Shown: piece by piece, positions 9,721 to 21,566 of the stretch
How the letters are laid out: each line of letters begins with the position of its first letter
Position numbering within the stretch: the first letter of the stretch is position 1
Assembly: GCA_947184155.2 (NCBI GenBank)
Contig: CAMXCT020003668.1
Location: forward strand, 47,501-111,500
Reading direction: 5' to 3'
Length of the DNA: 64,000 nucleotides
Source of the DNA: Cladocopium goreaui
Taxonomy: Eukaryota; Sar; Dinophyceae; Suessiales; Symbiodiniaceae
Position numbers and translations under genes: made by a program
Notes under the pieces: model-generated
Databases searched by the model: none
Seen by the model: the letters and a program-made list of their open reading frames with translations, nothing else
What the model was told of the DNA's origin: nothing

Positions 9721-9903
9721 TTGTTCATGGCTAAAAAAAGTTCACCACACCATGAATTGGACCCTAAGGATCCAAGGAACTGTGAAGGGTCAGCACGGTC
9801 TGGGGTAACCTTTCGCGAAAAACGCAAGCGCGTCATCGAGAGGATGGATCGACCGTTGCAGAAAACACGGAGAGCGTCTCACTATGGGAGTTGGCGAACA
9901 TGA
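9721..9903 (+). CDS. Short exon-like open frame, Arg/Lys-rich
   Basis: Open plus frame whose second half (SGVTFREKRKRVIERMDRPL...) lies in a GC-richer island and reads like protein. Stop TGA at the end. No acceptor was resolved and no family recognised. Could be the last exon of an unknown gene or chance. Confidence 0.3.
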   Translation: MFMAKKSSPHHELDPKDPRNCEGSARSGVTFREKRKRVIERMDRPLQKTRRASHYGSWRT

Positions 9904-9929
9904 TATAAACTACCCACTGAATATGGTTC

Positions 9930-10774
9930 TGTGCTCTCTCTCTCTATATATATATATATACATATAGAGTGTTTGTTTACTATTTATATGTAAGTATATA
10001 GTCTTTATACAATACAATATATAATAAATTATATAATATATATATAGGTTTACAAATGAGCAAGTGTTCAAAACCTCGGTTGGTTGATGATTGCTTCGGG
10101 GACTCTCCGACAACATCTAGGGGGGAACATCACTTATCGTGGAGTCGATCAGGAATCATCCCTTAAATAGTTGTCAATTGAGAGCCATTAAAGCTGAAAT
10201 GTCATTCCATGCTTGCTTACAAACGCGAGAAACCCACTGTTATGGACAATCATAATCCCACTTTGGAAAAAACAAACTCATCAGCAATCATATTCCATCA
10301 AACTAACCTTTAAAACATACAAAGGCCCTCTACAAATTTTAAGTATTGCTTCATCCCACGAATCGTAAGTGGTTAATAACCCTGACTAGTGAGTCCCCTA
10401 ATTGAGTGGATTCTACCAGTTTTTAATTGGATGAACTAATCCCAATTACTAACCACTTCATTTCACTATTATGGGTTTATTCAGCACTTTTATGGATACG
10501 CTTCATGGGGTGGTCCTCCAAGAAGGAACGTCGGAAAGTTGTTCTTAGGGAAAAAAAACATATTCCCATCAATGGATTGGTTTTGTTGGGAAAATCTGAG
10601 CCGGAGACCATCGATTTTCCCATGAAAAAAAGAGGCTTTCCGGTGATTTTTTTCCCACAAATTCATTGATTCCCATCGATTTTCCGATTATAACCCATCA
10701 ATTAGTGATTAATAAGCCATCACTTTTCCATACTTTTCCTATTATTCATGTTTTGAATAATATGGATTCTTAGC
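9930..10774. other. AT-rich DNA with a CT/TA microsatellite
   Basis: CTCTCTCTCTATATATA near 9935-9970, then no coding or element signal that I can support. Confidence 0.5.
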
Positions 10775-10817
10775 TATTGATAGCTTAATAACCCATCATT
10801 TTCCTTGGATTTTGAAG

Positions 10818-10908
10818 ATCTTTGTTCCAAGACCCACCACAACTCCACGTGCCCGAAATACGACGGGCTCATTCCAACACCTCGATTTCTGCCTTGGGCC
10901 CTGCGCTG
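10818..10908 (+). CDS. Exon-like island with canonical borders
   Basis: Bounded by TTTTGAAG^ATC and GCGCTG^GTGACC, giving a 91-bp plus-strand exon candidate with no stop in two frames (IFVPRPTTTPRARN... in one). The minus strand is also open. Function unknown. Confidence 0.35.
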
Positions 10909-10974
10909 GTGACCTGTGAAGCGGACACTGTGAAGCGGGATTTCCTGGGATTTCATCGGTAATATAGGGTTTAA

Positions 10975-13900
10975 TCCAAGGGTTTAATGAGGTCTGATGA
11001 GGCCTGATGAGGTTTGATGAGGTTGAAAGAGGTCTGATGAGGCCTGATGAGGTTTGATGAGGTTGAAAGAGGTCTGATGAGGTTTGATGAGGTTGAAAGA
11101 GGTCTGATGAGGCCTGATGAGGTTTGATGAGGTTGAAAGAGGTCTGATGAGGCCTGATGAGGTTTGATGAGGTTGAAAGAGGTCTGATGAGGCCTGATGA
11201 GGTTTGATGAGGTTGAAAGAGGTCTGATGAGGCCTGATGAGGCCTGATGAGGTTTGATGAGGTTGAAAGAGGTCTGATGAGGCCTGATGAGGTTTGATGA
11301 GGTTGAAAGAGGTCTGATGAGGTCTGATGAGGTTTGATGAGGTGTAATGAGATTTGATGAGGTGTAATGAGGTTTAATGAGGTTTGATGAGGTTTGATGA
11401 GGTTTAATGAGGTTGATGAGGTGTAATGAGGTTTGATGAGGTTTAATGAGGTTTGATGAGGTTTGATGAGGTTTAATGAGGTTTGATGAGGTTTAATGAG
11501 GTTTGATGAGGTGTGATGAGGTTTAATGAGGTTTGATGAGGTGTAATGAGGTTTAATGAGGTTTGATGAGGTTTGATGAGGTTTAATGAGGTTTGATGAG
11601 GTGTAATGAGGTTTGATGAGGTTTAATGAGGTTTGATGAGGTTTAATGAGGTCTAATAAGGTTTAATGAGGTTTGATGAGGTGTAATGAGGTTTGATGAG
11701 GTGTAATGAGGTTTAATGAGGTTTGATGAGGTTTGATGAGGTTTAATGAGGTTTGATGAGGTGTAATGAGGTTTGATGAGGTGTAATGAGGTTTAATGAG
11801 GTTTGATGAGGTTTGATGAGGTTTAATGAGGTTTGATGAGGTGTAATGAGGTTTGATGAGGTGTAATGAGGTTTAATGAGGTTTGATGAGGTGTAATGAG
11901 GTTTAATGCGGTTTGATGAGGTTTAATGAGGTTTGATGAGGTGTAATGAGGTTTGATGAGGTGTAATGAGGTTTAATGAGGTTTGATGAGGTTCAATGAG
12001 GTTTGATGAGGTTTGATGAGGTTTAATGAGGTTTGATGAGGTTTAAGGAGGTTTGATGAGGTGTAATGAGGTTTAATGAGGTTTGATGAGGTGTAATGAG
12101 GTTTGATGAGGTGTAATGAGGTTTAATGAGGTTTGATGAGGTGTAATGAGGTTTGATGAGGTGTAATGAGGTTTGATGAGGTTTAATGAGGTTTGATGAG
12201 GTTTGATGAGGTTTAATGAGGTTTGATGAGGTTTAATGAGGTTTGATGAGGTGTAATGAGGTTTAATGAGGTTTGATGAGGTGTAATGAGGTTTGATGAG
12301 GTTTAATGAGGTTTAATGAGGTTGATGAGGTTTAATGAGGTTTGATGAGGTCTGATGAGGTTTAGTGCGGTTTGATGAGGTCTGATGAAGTTTAATGAGG
12401 CTTAAAAAATTGAATGAAATTTAGTGAGGTTTAATGAGGTTTGATGAGGTTTGATGAGGTTTAATGAGGTTTAATGGGGTTTAATGAGGTTTGATGAGGT
12501 TTGATGAGGTTTAACGAGGTTTGATGAGGTTTAATGAGGTTTGATGAGGTGTAATGAGGTTTGATGAGGTTTAATGAGGTTTGATGAGGTTTGATGAGGT
12601 TTAATGGGGTTTGATGAGGTTTAATGAGGTTTGATGACGTTTGATGAGTTTTAATGAGGTCTAATAAGGTTTAATGAGGTTTGATGAGGTTTGATGAGGT
12701 TTAATGACGTTTAATGATGTTGATGAAGTTTAATGAGGTTTAATGAGGTTTAATGAGGTTTAATGAGGTTTAATGAGGTTTAATGAGGTTTAATGGGGCT
12801 TAATGAGGTTTCATGAGGTTTAATGAGGTTTAATGAGGTTTAATGAGGTTTGATGAGGTGTGATGAGGTTTAATGAGGTTTGATGAGGTTTAATGAAGTT
12901 TAATGAGGTTTAATGAGGTTTGATGAGGTTTGATGAGGTTTAATGCGGTTTGATGAGGTTTAATGAGGTTTAATGAGGTTTGATGAGGTTTAATGAGGTT
13001 TAATGAGGTGTGATGAGGTTTAATGAGGTTTAATGAGGTTTAATGGGGCTGAATGAGGTTTCATGAGGTTTAATGAGGTTTAATGAGGTTTAATGAGGTT
13101 TGATGAGGTTTGATGAGGTCTGATGAGGTTTGATGAGGTTTAATGAGGTTTAATGAGGTTTAATGAGGTTTGATGAGGTTTGATGAGGTTTAATGAGGTT
13201 TAATGAGGTTTGATGAGGTTTGATGAGGTTTAATGAGGTTTGGTGAGGTGTAATGAGGTTTGATGAGGTGTAATGAGGTTTGATGAGGTTTGATGAGGTT
13301 TAATGAGGTTTAATGATGATTAATTAATGAGGTTTAATGAGGTTGATGAGGTTTAATGAGGTTTGATGAGGTCTGATGAGGTTTAGTGCGGTTTGATGAG
13401 GTCTGATGAGGTTTAATGAGGTTTAATGAGGTTTGATGAGGTTTGATGAGGTTTAATGAGGTTTGATGAGGTTTAATGAGGTTTAATGAGGTCTGATGAG
13501 GTTTGATGAGGTTTAATGGGGTTTGATGAGGTTTAATGAAGTTTGATGACGTTTGATGAGGTTTAATGAGGTCTAATAAGGTTTAATGCGGTTTGATGAG
13601 GTTTGATGAGGTTTAATGACGTTTAATGATGTTGATGAAGTTTAATGAGGTTTAATGAGGTTTATATAATGAGGTTTGATGAGGTTTAATGAGGTTTAAT
13701 GAGGTTTAATGAGGTTTAATGGGGCTTAATGAAGTTTCATGAGGTTTAATGAGGTTTAATGAGGTTTAATGAGGTTTGATGAGGTTTGATGAGGTTTAAT
13801 GAGGTTTGATGAGGTTTAATGAGGTTTAATGAGGTTGGATGAGGTTTAATGAGGTTTGATGAGGTCTGATGAGGTTTAGTGCGGTTTGATGAGGTCTGAT

Positions 13901-14190
13901 GAGGTTTAATGAGGTTTAATGAATTTTAATGAAATTTAGTGAGGTTTAATGAGGTTTGATGACGTTTACTGAGGTTTAATGAGGTTTAATGAGTTTTGAT
14001 GAGGTTTGATGAGGTTTAATGAGGTTTAATGAGGTTTAGGGAATTTTAATGAGTTTTATTGAGGTTTGATGAGGTTTGATGAAGTTTGATGAGGTTTAAT
14101 GCGATTTAATGAGGTTTAATGAGGTTTAATGAGGTTTAATGAGGTTTTATGAGGTTTAATAAGATTTAATGAGATTTAATCAGGTTTCAA
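10975..14190 (+). repeat. 3.2-kb array of a 10-bp unit (GGTTTGATGA / GGTTTAATGA)
   Basis: More than 300 consecutive decamers, mostly TTTGATGAGG, TTTAATGAGG and TGTAATGAGG, with few indels. The 5' end (about 11030-11325) has a clear 40-bp higher-order unit of four decamers: GGTCTGATGA, GGCCTGATGA, GGTTTGATGA and GGTTGAAAGA. The 3' end decays into TTTAATGAAATT variants. Every strand and frame meets stops, so it is non-coding. Confidence 0.97.
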
Positions 14191-14239
14191 AAGGAAAACA
14201 AGGGCTGCTGACCCAGCTGGTTTAATGAGGTTTGATGAG

Positions 14240-14710
14240 GTTGTTCCTAGCCTGGATTCACATGATACGATATGTGAGAAGACACTGCAGGCATTTAGAA
14301 AAATGCGGTAAAATTGAAACAAACATCTTAGCCACCAACAGTCTAAAAGCATCGGATCAGAATCGACAGTGTGAGGATTCTTGTAGGACTGTTGCATTTA
14401 GTATTGAGGCAAACCCAGACAGTTTGGTGATCAAGAATTATGCAGAGCTTACCCTTGGACTCATCCACGAAATTTTGGGTATTAGGTGTTCATTGATTTC
14501 TATGTTTTTTCGACACGCAGAGGCTCGACGAAACACGGGTGCTGCGGATCTTTTTTGTTAACGCGCCAAACTCAGCTTCCCATGGGCCTACTCAAACTTT
14601 CTAGGGGTCTTTACTTTGAAAGACAGTGGAGACATGGCCAGTTCAGCACCGCTCAAAGGGCGCTTGAACAAAAACTAGCATCTATCTTCAATGTGGTGCC
14701 CAACAAATAG
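14240..14710 (+). pseudogene. Unknown gene or pseudogene with one probable frameshift
   Basis: Two plus-strand frames join at a T6 run near 14550. Upstream reads ...SIEANPDSLVIKNYAELTLG... to GAADLF; downstream reads LLTRQTQLPMGLLKLSRG... to VVPNK and TAA. One base too many or too few in the T-run would join about 155 codons. Composition is protein-like. I recognise no domain. It sits between the 10-bp array and a family-1 element nine bases past the stop. It could be intronless or a multi-exon remnant. Confidence 0.4.
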
Positions 14711-14718
14711 ATACAATT

Positions 14719-14830
14719 TAGCCTCTGGTTATTTAACATAGCCATGGTAGTAGATGGCCCATAGAAATAGATGGTTTACCTATTAAACATGGTGATTTTC
14801 CATGGCTATGTGAGTCATAACCAGATGGTA
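14719..14830. mobile_element. Family-1 element with mixed arms
   Basis: Left TAGCCTCTGGTTATTTAAC, right GTGAGTCATAACCAGATGGTA. A TTATTTAAC left arm is joined to a TTATGACT-type right arm. Confidence 0.85.
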
Positions 14831-14993
14831 AGTGATCAGAATGCACTCCCCAGCTAATGGGAACACATGTCGATCCATAATCTCAAAACAAAGTTTGATG
14901 TGTTGAATCCACATCTGATCATGCTTTTCAGGTGGCATGGCTCCGGTTTGCCCAAAACAAACAAGTTAAAGTCAAATCAATGGCCATTTTAGG

Positions 14994-15120
14994 AACCTAA
15001 CTTGGAGGTACCTACCATATCATATATAAGGCCTATGTAAGGCCTGTGTAAGGGAATATCCCCACAAAATATGGCCAAAAATATGGTACAGTATCTCCAT
15101 TTTAGGATCCTGAAATTCCC
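14994..15120. mobile_element. Family-5 palindromic element
   Basis: TTGGAGGTACCTACCATAT to TCCATTTTAGGATCCTGAAA. Longer internal sequence than the 505-613 copy, with a duplicated AAGGCCTRTGT word. Confidence 0.7.
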
Positions 15121-15126
15121 ATTGAT

Positions 15127-15303
15127 CAAAGTTATCTTGTACATGTTATTATCTTCTAGATTCACCCTTACCCACCTTACCCCCAAATTCTCCAATGCTA
15201 CGTCAACCATGCAGTTTCGGGGTGTCGGGGTAGGGGGAATGATGATAGACACCCCATCGCGACTCAGGGCAAAACATACCTCATCGAAGTATCCAACCAA
15301 AGC
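15127..15303 (-). CDS. Exon-like region ending at a family-5 element
   Basis: Minus-strand frame of about 58 codons with protein-like composition (GYFDEVCFALSRDGVSIIIP..., ALENLGVRWVRVNLEDN). It continues until the family-5 repeat begins. No domain recognised. Borders are not fixed; a GTAAGG inside could be an alternative donor. It may belong with the minus-strand exons at 15.6-19.7 kb. Confidence 0.35.
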
Positions 15304-15459
15304 TTACCACCATTCACAAACTGGAACTAACCGCATCTCCCTAATACTAAAAACCCCCTACTGTCCCAAATATGTGTAAATCCCCTACATCCAGAAATGG
15401 TTTCTGGGGGGTGCTCAATACATTTTAATCGGGGGAGGATAAAGACCCATTCTGGAAGT

Positions 15460-15560
15460 ATTTCCTCCTATCATACTATATATCATACTATATATCATAC
15501 TAAATCATACTATATCATACTATATCATACCATAGTACCATAGTTACAACTATCATAGTA
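15460..15560. repeat. ATCATACTAT repeat
   Basis: Ten-base units TATATCATAC / AAATCATACT repeated about nine times, then degenerate. Confidence 0.7.
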
Positions 15561-15588
15561 TCATATATCCTACTATTTCCTCCTAGGT

Positions 15589-15679
15589 TTACTCGCCATC
15601 GAGGCGATCCCGCGAAGCGAACTGGCGTTCAACCGACGATGTCCACGCGCCCGGCCGACTAAGCATCGAGCCGCTCCTC
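15589..15679 (-). CDS. Candidate terminal exon, minus strand
   Basis: GC-rich island. On the minus strand CAATCTCAG^G opens a frame reading RSGSMLSRPGAWTSSVERQF... and ends DGE-TAA. Good acceptor, and the composition contrasts strongly with the flanks. It lies downstream of the PPR-like exons at 19.6 and 17.1 kb on the same strand, so it may be their last exon; that link is inference. Confidence 0.4.
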
Positions 15680-15732
15680 CTGAGATTGAAGGGATTCGAC
15701 CATCAATGGGGTTGTGACCACATTGGTCTGGA

Positions 15733-16300
15733 TATAATACAATATCAATGATAACACAATAGAATATGGTATGAAATATAACATCATGAAGTATTAATTA
15801 TAATATATCTACATATATGTATGATATAATAAATATAAATATAAATATATATATGTATATCGTGTATATATATATATATATGTATACAAATCTATCTATA
15901 TCTATCCATGTATATATATATATGTATCTAAATCATTCTAAATCTACATATGCAAATCTAAATCCACTATATATACAATATGTATATATATATATATATA
16001 AATATTTACATACACACACATATGTCTATATCTCTATCTCTATCTCTATCTATCTCTATATCTAACTCTATCTCTATCTCTATCTATCTATCCATCCATC
16101 CATCAATCTATCTATACATATGTAAATATGAACATATATATATATGAACATATATATATATGTGAACATTTGTATATATATATATGAATCTATATATCTA
16201 TATATGTATATATCTATATATCTATATCTATACATCTATATCTATATATCTATATCTATCTATATATATATATGTATAGACATATCTATATCTACGTTTA
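15733..16300. repeat. TA/TATC microsatellite block
   Basis: (TA)n, ATATCTATCTATAT and CTCTATCTCTAT runs. The Ile/Tyr/Ser open frames on both strands are artefacts. Confidence 0.9.
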
Positions 16301-16309
16301 AACATCAGC

Positions 16310-17030
16310 AGTGGGGGGTTCATCAGCAAAAAAAAACAGGGGATTTTGGTCATCAAACAAAGCTGGGGGGAAATCAACGGACCGTATGGGGGGTTCGCTT
16401 AGCTGGGGAAAAACAGCCCAAATGGTTGGCATTTCCAGCAAGTCATGTTGGATTACTGGAGTTTTAAGATGATTTTGCTGGTGAAAATCGGAGGTACTAA
16501 TAAAGCAACCTCAACAATTGGTGATGTGTTTCAAATTTTGTCCAAATTGTTTTGATCTTTATGGATCCCCAAATACCTGCATTGGAGCAGCATTTAGGAT
16601 CATTCATAGGATATTCTGAAACAGGTTTTTATCTTTAGATGGTTTTGTTTGATTCCTATCTCAATCGCTGCTAACAAAACTAGCCACTTAGCTACTCAGC
16701 CAGTGAAATTACCAAATTTTTACTAGCCTAGATATGGAACATCTACCATTTTTAGTTCATTTTCTGGATTGGAATACTATCCATTTCAACGTCTATGTTC
16801 CTCTGGATTGTAAGATCCCATTTCTGTTTAAATCCCCATGAATTGGTTAGTTGAATCCCATCAAAATCGCATCAAACGATCCCAAAGAAAAACCACAAAA
16901 TACGCTTAAAAAAAACTTTTATCCCATCAAAATCAAATCAATAAAATCAAGAAGCGGTTCAACACCCCATGAAAAAAATCAGACACAATCATTCCAAGCA
17001 TTTTTAAGCCATCCAAACCTCCCCATTTTG
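16310..17030. other. AT-rich DNA without recognised features
   Basis: A few ATCCCATCAAAAT words at 16855-16930 resemble the decamer repeat. Nothing else supportable. Confidence 0.5.
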
Positions 17031-17040
17031 GGGTGACAAC

Positions 17041-17115
17041 GGGATCCCCGTGGTCCTGCACCATGGCTTGGATCCGTCCCGCAAGGATCACTGAGTGGGT
17101 CACGAAGTCGGGGGC
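17041..17115 (-). CDS. Candidate PPR-like exon
   Basis: 75-bp GC-rich minus-strand exon candidate after TTTTTTCCAAG^GCC. It reads APDFVTHSVILAGRIQAMVQ then DHGDP. The PDFVTHSVI opening fits the first helix of a PPR motif (P-D-x-V-T...). The donor (GTTGTC) is weak. PPR proteins bind single-stranded RNA, usually in organelles. One partial motif alone is thin evidence; the assignment rests partly on the PPR-like exon at 19544-19660 on the same strand. Confidence 0.4.
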
Positions 17116-17119
17116 CTTG

Positions 17120-17690
17120 GAAAAAATGAAAAGGATCTATGATGGATTAATTATGTTGAATAATGGACGATCCACCATCATCATTTGAGCTTTATTAAGA
17201 TTAATGATGATAGATGACGTATGATTATGGATGATTATGGATAATTAATGATGATAGATGAGGATGATAAGAGATGATAAATGATTATGGATGATTATGG
17301 AATAGTTACACATCATTATGGATAGAATTATGGATTATATCATTAAAATGTATTATAGTTAATTAATGGATAACAGAGGATTAACGGATTATTGTTGATT
17401 CTTATGGATGATTTTTCATGATGTTGGATTATTGTGGATGATTATCATTTGAATTTCATTATGATTAATGATGGATGATCATGGATGATCATGGAAGATT
17501 ATGGATGATCATGGATGATCATGGAAGATTATGGATGATCATGGATGATTATGGATGATTGTGGATGATTGATGATGATAAATCCTGATGGATGATTGTG
17601 GATTATTATGATGGATCATTATGATGGATTGATGATGCTTGATCAATTATGGATGATTGATGATTGTGGATTATAATGGATTTGAGCCGG
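17120..17690. repeat. ATGGATGATT/ATGGATGATC degenerate repeat
   Basis: Ten-base period, clearest at 17470-17570 (ATGGATGATC ATGGATGATC ATGGAAGATT). Non-coding. Confidence 0.75.
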
Positions 17691-17699
17691 TTCATACTG

Positions 17700-18271
17700 A
17701 GTGACCTCAATGCTCATCACAGAAGACCTTCTCACGCATACCACATAAGATCTAGGCCCTCTGAATTTGAGTTATGGTCTGGGTCTCACATCATCCATTC
17801 TTACTTTTTGAACTGGCCGTTGTTGAAATCGTAAAAGACCAAATGCTCTCAGCCATTATAACCAATAATAATTCATTATGATTTTAGTGAGCATCAGTGG
17901 GCATCCCATGGATTAATCACGGATTATATCATTAACAATGTATTGTAGTTCATGGATAACAAAGGATTACCATGGATCGTTGTGGATTAATCATGGATTA
18001 TCATTGAGAATATCATTAATCCATCCCATAATGGAGATTGAACTATAGCCACTAATGGATGATAATCATGGATTATAATGGATTATGTAGTGGATGATAA
18101 TGATATATACATAGTAATATCTTATTATAATCAGGTGAGAGCAAATTTGGCAGTGCTCATATTAATAATATGATTTGATCGTATTTTAGGAACAACACAG
18201 CACCAAGACTAACAACTATTCAGCAAACAAAAACAAGCAAGTCATGGATCAAATTTAAGGAGATTAGATAT
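17700..18271. other. AT-rich DNA, weak GGATTAT repeats
   Basis: Continues the ATGGATTA word repetition at low density. No gene supported. Confidence 0.5.
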
Positions 18272-18380
18272 TACCCTCTGGTTATTTAACATAGCCATGG
18301 AAAATGGCCCATTTATAGATGGCTTAATTACCTATTAAAAATTGTGATTTTCTATAGCTACGTTAAATAACCAGAGGGTA
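18272..18380. mobile_element. Family-1 element, TTATTTAAC arms on both ends
   Basis: TACCCTCTGGTTATTTAAC pairs with GTTAAATAACCAGAGGGTA. Forward core with GGCCCATTTATAGATGG. Confidence 0.9.
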
Positions 18381-18799
18381 GATGTTATAAAATAACAACA
18401 AATATATACGCAAAATGCTTCAGACATGGAGCTCTTGAATGAAATTTCGAACAAGCATGGTGACCAGTGGATATTCAACTCACAAATGGGGATATGGTGC
18501 TTCGCACTCCAAGCTGGCACTGGAAAATCTTCACCATATCATTGGATCATTGGGTGCGGTGCGTTATATGGGATGCATGGTTTAGTGCGTCATCCCATGT
18601 CATGGGAATCCCATGTCATGGTGGGTCTAAATCTCTATGAAAATGGATTGATCACCCATGACTGGATTGATCGCCCAGGAAAGAACTCAAAACATATTCC
18701 ATCACCTTCCCAATGCAGCCATGTTTAGTCGAAGCGCCAATCTGAAATTCTCCATGTTGCTGAACATGTGTAGTGCCTCCCATCGATGTCGAGACTTTC

Positions 18800-19362
18800 T
18801 GTGGTTCATCGTCTAAAAATGGAGGATACCCCAGTCTTGGGCCTTTCGAATGTGGACATCTACCCATCTTTTTCCAGATTCGACCTAAATCAAACGAGCC
18901 AATGCACCATTGTCAAACTGAAAGGTGGATTCTGCAATCGATTGGGAAATCTTTGAAACACCAAGCTCATACTTATGTGGCAAGAATTTCAAATCTGCTC
19001 CTTCTTCCTGTTCCTGGTGTATCTCACAATCAGCGTTTAGCATTTCATATATTCCATACACAATCTCCGACCAAATTTGGTCGCTCAAAATGTGTGAGTT
19101 TCTGATGCCATTCCTGGAAAATCTCAAAAATCGACAGTGGATTGACAGTGGTAACTATCTGTTAATGGCTATTGAACAGGACTATTGAACCACCAAAATA
19201 TGGCCGTTCTATCTTTTGAGTGGTAACTATAGGTTTCCCTGAGAAGATTCTGACATTTTCATCACACCCATATGTAAATCCACGGGTTCTCTTGAGACAA
19301 AGTACGCCCCTGACATTCGAAAAAACCCAGGTATCCCAGAATTGCAGCAACTTAGCAAACAA
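18800..19362 (-). pseudogene. Decayed coding region of unknown function
   Basis: The minus strand reads protein-like sequence in successive frames: GVLCLKRTRGFTYGCDENVR..., a TAA near 19167, the same frame resuming as EIFQEWHQKLTHFERPNLVG, then after a one-base shift YEMLNADCEIHQEQEEGADL... to ALARLI and a stop. Stop plus frameshift suggest a pseudogene or a mis-split multi-exon gene. No domain recognised. The tail, past the stop, contains GAAAGGCCCAAGACTGGG, which nearly matches the exon-like island at 55.4 kb. Confidence 0.35.
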
Positions 19363-19543
19363 TCAAATCAGCCTCTGAATCTGTATCCGAGAGCTTCAAT
19401 CTGACATATCTTGTCTGGAAATGTCAAATAGATTATCATAATTCCCAAAAAAATCGATAAAGTCACAACATATCAACATGTCCCAACAAATTCACCAAAC
19501 AACCAAGGATTTTTCTGGCGGTGGTGTTTTCTTCATGGCTCAC

Positions 19544-19660
19544 CAGCGACGCGACGCGGCCACGGCCTCTTTCCATTTCGGGGTATTCGCTAAGGCTCCG
19601 ATCATGTTGTTGATGCTGTAGAGATCTGGCGATTCATAGGCCATGGCCATCATGGGCCGG
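19544..19660 (-). CDS. PPR-like exon
   Basis: 117-bp GC-rich exon candidate on the minus strand with AAAACTGCAG^C acceptor and CGCTG^GTGAGC donor. It reads RPMMAMAYESPDLYSINNMI, GALANTPKWKEAVAASRRW. The pattern 'PDLYSxNNMIGAL...W.EAV' matches the PPR consensus (P-D/N, Y-S/T-Y-N at helix A, then A at helix B). PPR proteins are RNA-binding helical-repeat proteins acting mostly in plastids and mitochondria. One motif per exon also fits the exons at 49.9-62.1 kb. Confidence 0.6.
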
Positions 19661-19719
19661 CTGCAGTTTTTGCTCCAAAATTCAGACATCACAAATCATA
19701 TCATATGATACAGTAATAT

Positions 19720-19832
19720 CATATGGAGGTTTCCGTAAGTACACCAAGCTCGCTGGATGGTTTATTTCATGGAAAATCCTATTTTTCATGGATGATAAGT
19801 AGGGGTACCCCTATTTAAGGAAACCTCCATAT
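19720..19832. mobile_element. Family-3 palindromic element (GGAGGTTTCC)
   Basis: CATATGGAGGTTTCCGTAAG to GGGGTACCCC and AAGGAAACCTCCATATG. Contains the shared AAGCTCGCTGGATGGTTTA segment. Related copies at 31223, 31487, 39750, 40317 and 50793. Confidence 0.8.
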
Positions 19833-20746
19833 GAATATAGCATAACACGAAAAAGAAAACAAGTCCCTTTGTTGGTTTCTTTTTTGTTCAGTCCTCGGTC
19901 CTGAAATACTCAGTTTTTTTTTCTGTCGGAGATGGAAGCCATTGGCAGCCTCTGGTAAGCCGACCAATGAAAAAGATCACCTTTCCAAAAAGAAACTGCA
20001 GTAGTCTATTTTGAAGCCCCAGGGGGTTTCACGTTTACATGTGGAAAACCTTCACAGCTTCCCAAGAGACATGATCTACATTCATGGTGGTGAATGGAAC
20101 CACATCTATGTTAGTTCACCCGAGGGTACATTGTTCTATTTCGTCTTTCCAGAATTTCCAGCTCAAACCATGTTGGACCAATGATGTCCTCTTCAGAAGA
20201 ATATCATTTACCACACCACTTCCCGTACGCCGTACAAAGTAGCAAGCTCTTACTAGTCTGACCAACCAAAGTGATCTTCTAGCGGGAAATTTTCAGTCAC
20301 CATACTTGGCACTGAAGCGACTGAAGATCTGGGAGAAGTCGGCGAAGTGAGCTTTTTACTCATCCGATGAAATCCCCATGAAATCCACACCTAATTTGGA
20401 AACATATTGGGATACCGCTCGTTATATATGGATATGTTTCCAAATTACACCATATATATGTACACCATATATTAATTACACCATAAATATATGGGGATAC
20501 CTAGTTATTAACCCCATATCTAGCATTAACACCCATATACCTGGGGTTCCAACTACCATAACTAGGCTCAGCCAGATATGCTTCTCAGTGGGCCCATCTT
20601 TGCATCAGAATCATCGCTGCTGATGGTACACCTGGTACAGAAGTCCTTTCCCATTTGTGATTGGGTTACCCTGGTTTAATGGAGGTTTAATGGGGGTTTA
20701 ATGGGATTTAATGGGATTTAATGAGATTTAATGGGATTTAGTGATA
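19833..20746. other. AT-rich DNA with a solo family-1 end and decamer words
   Basis: TATGTTAGTTCACCCGAGGGT at about 20107-20128 is a lone family-1 right end. 20672-20745 holds seven units of the 10-bp GGTTTAATGG repeat. A GC-richer patch at 20290-20345 is too short to call. Confidence 0.5.
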
Positions 20747-20855
20747 TACCATCTGGTAAACATAGCTATTGAAAATGGTCATTTATAATTTATAGTGGAT
20801 TTACCCATTGATAGCATGGTGTTTTTCCATAGTTATGTTAGTTTACCAGAGGGTA
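20747..20855. mobile_element. Family-1 element
   Basis: TACCATCTGGTAAACATAGC to GTTAGTTTACCAGAGGGTA. Forward core with GGTCATTTATAATTTATAG. Confidence 0.85.
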
Positions 20856-21566
20856 TGCCAATGGTCATTGCCCAACCGCAAAGTGAGCTGGGAAGTGTTC
20901 AAGCTGCAGTTACTGAACTTTCAGCTGAATTGTATATAAGACTTCCAAGTAACGTAGAACTAGCCATGGATTTTTAACTGGAATTGTTATGAATTGCTAT
21001 GGTTTGGAAGCTGTAAGTAACTTGCCATTGACTAATTAAAATATCCCAGCTTTTAGGAGCTGAAAGTGAGATACAAACCGCGTACAGCTGGTTCTATCCC
21101 CATTTGATCCCTGTTTTTCTATATGGTTTCTATATCCCCAACTGTTGGGGGTACTCTCTCAGACCAAATCCCCATTTCAGCACTTTTCATCCGAAATGTA
21201 ATCCCTTTTATGCTGGTTCTTTAATGGAGATTCCCAGTTCATGGACCATGGATGATGATCATCCAATTCCAAAGGATTTTTTCACTATCCCCGTGAACAA
21301 ATTGTGTTTTAGAGGGTCTACTCAATTTTCAGACACAGCCCTATTGATTAACTATGATGAACCATGATTAACTATGATTCATTCAAGGCTACGATTAACA
21401 CTGTTTTGATTAACCACATTGATAATCACTATGATTAACAATGATTAACACAGTCAATGAAAGCAACTATGAGCAACTATGATGAACTATGATTACCTAT
21501 GACTACCTATGATTACCTATGATGAACCAGGAAATCCAACCATGATAATCACTATGTTTCACTTAG

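Noticed and set aside
14030..14045. Telomere-like TTTAGGG
   Set aside because: Single occurrence produced by mutation of the TTTAATGAGG decamer.
10975..14190. CRISPR-like array
   Set aside because: Units are contiguous 10-mers with no unique spacers; no cas genes; eukaryotic context.
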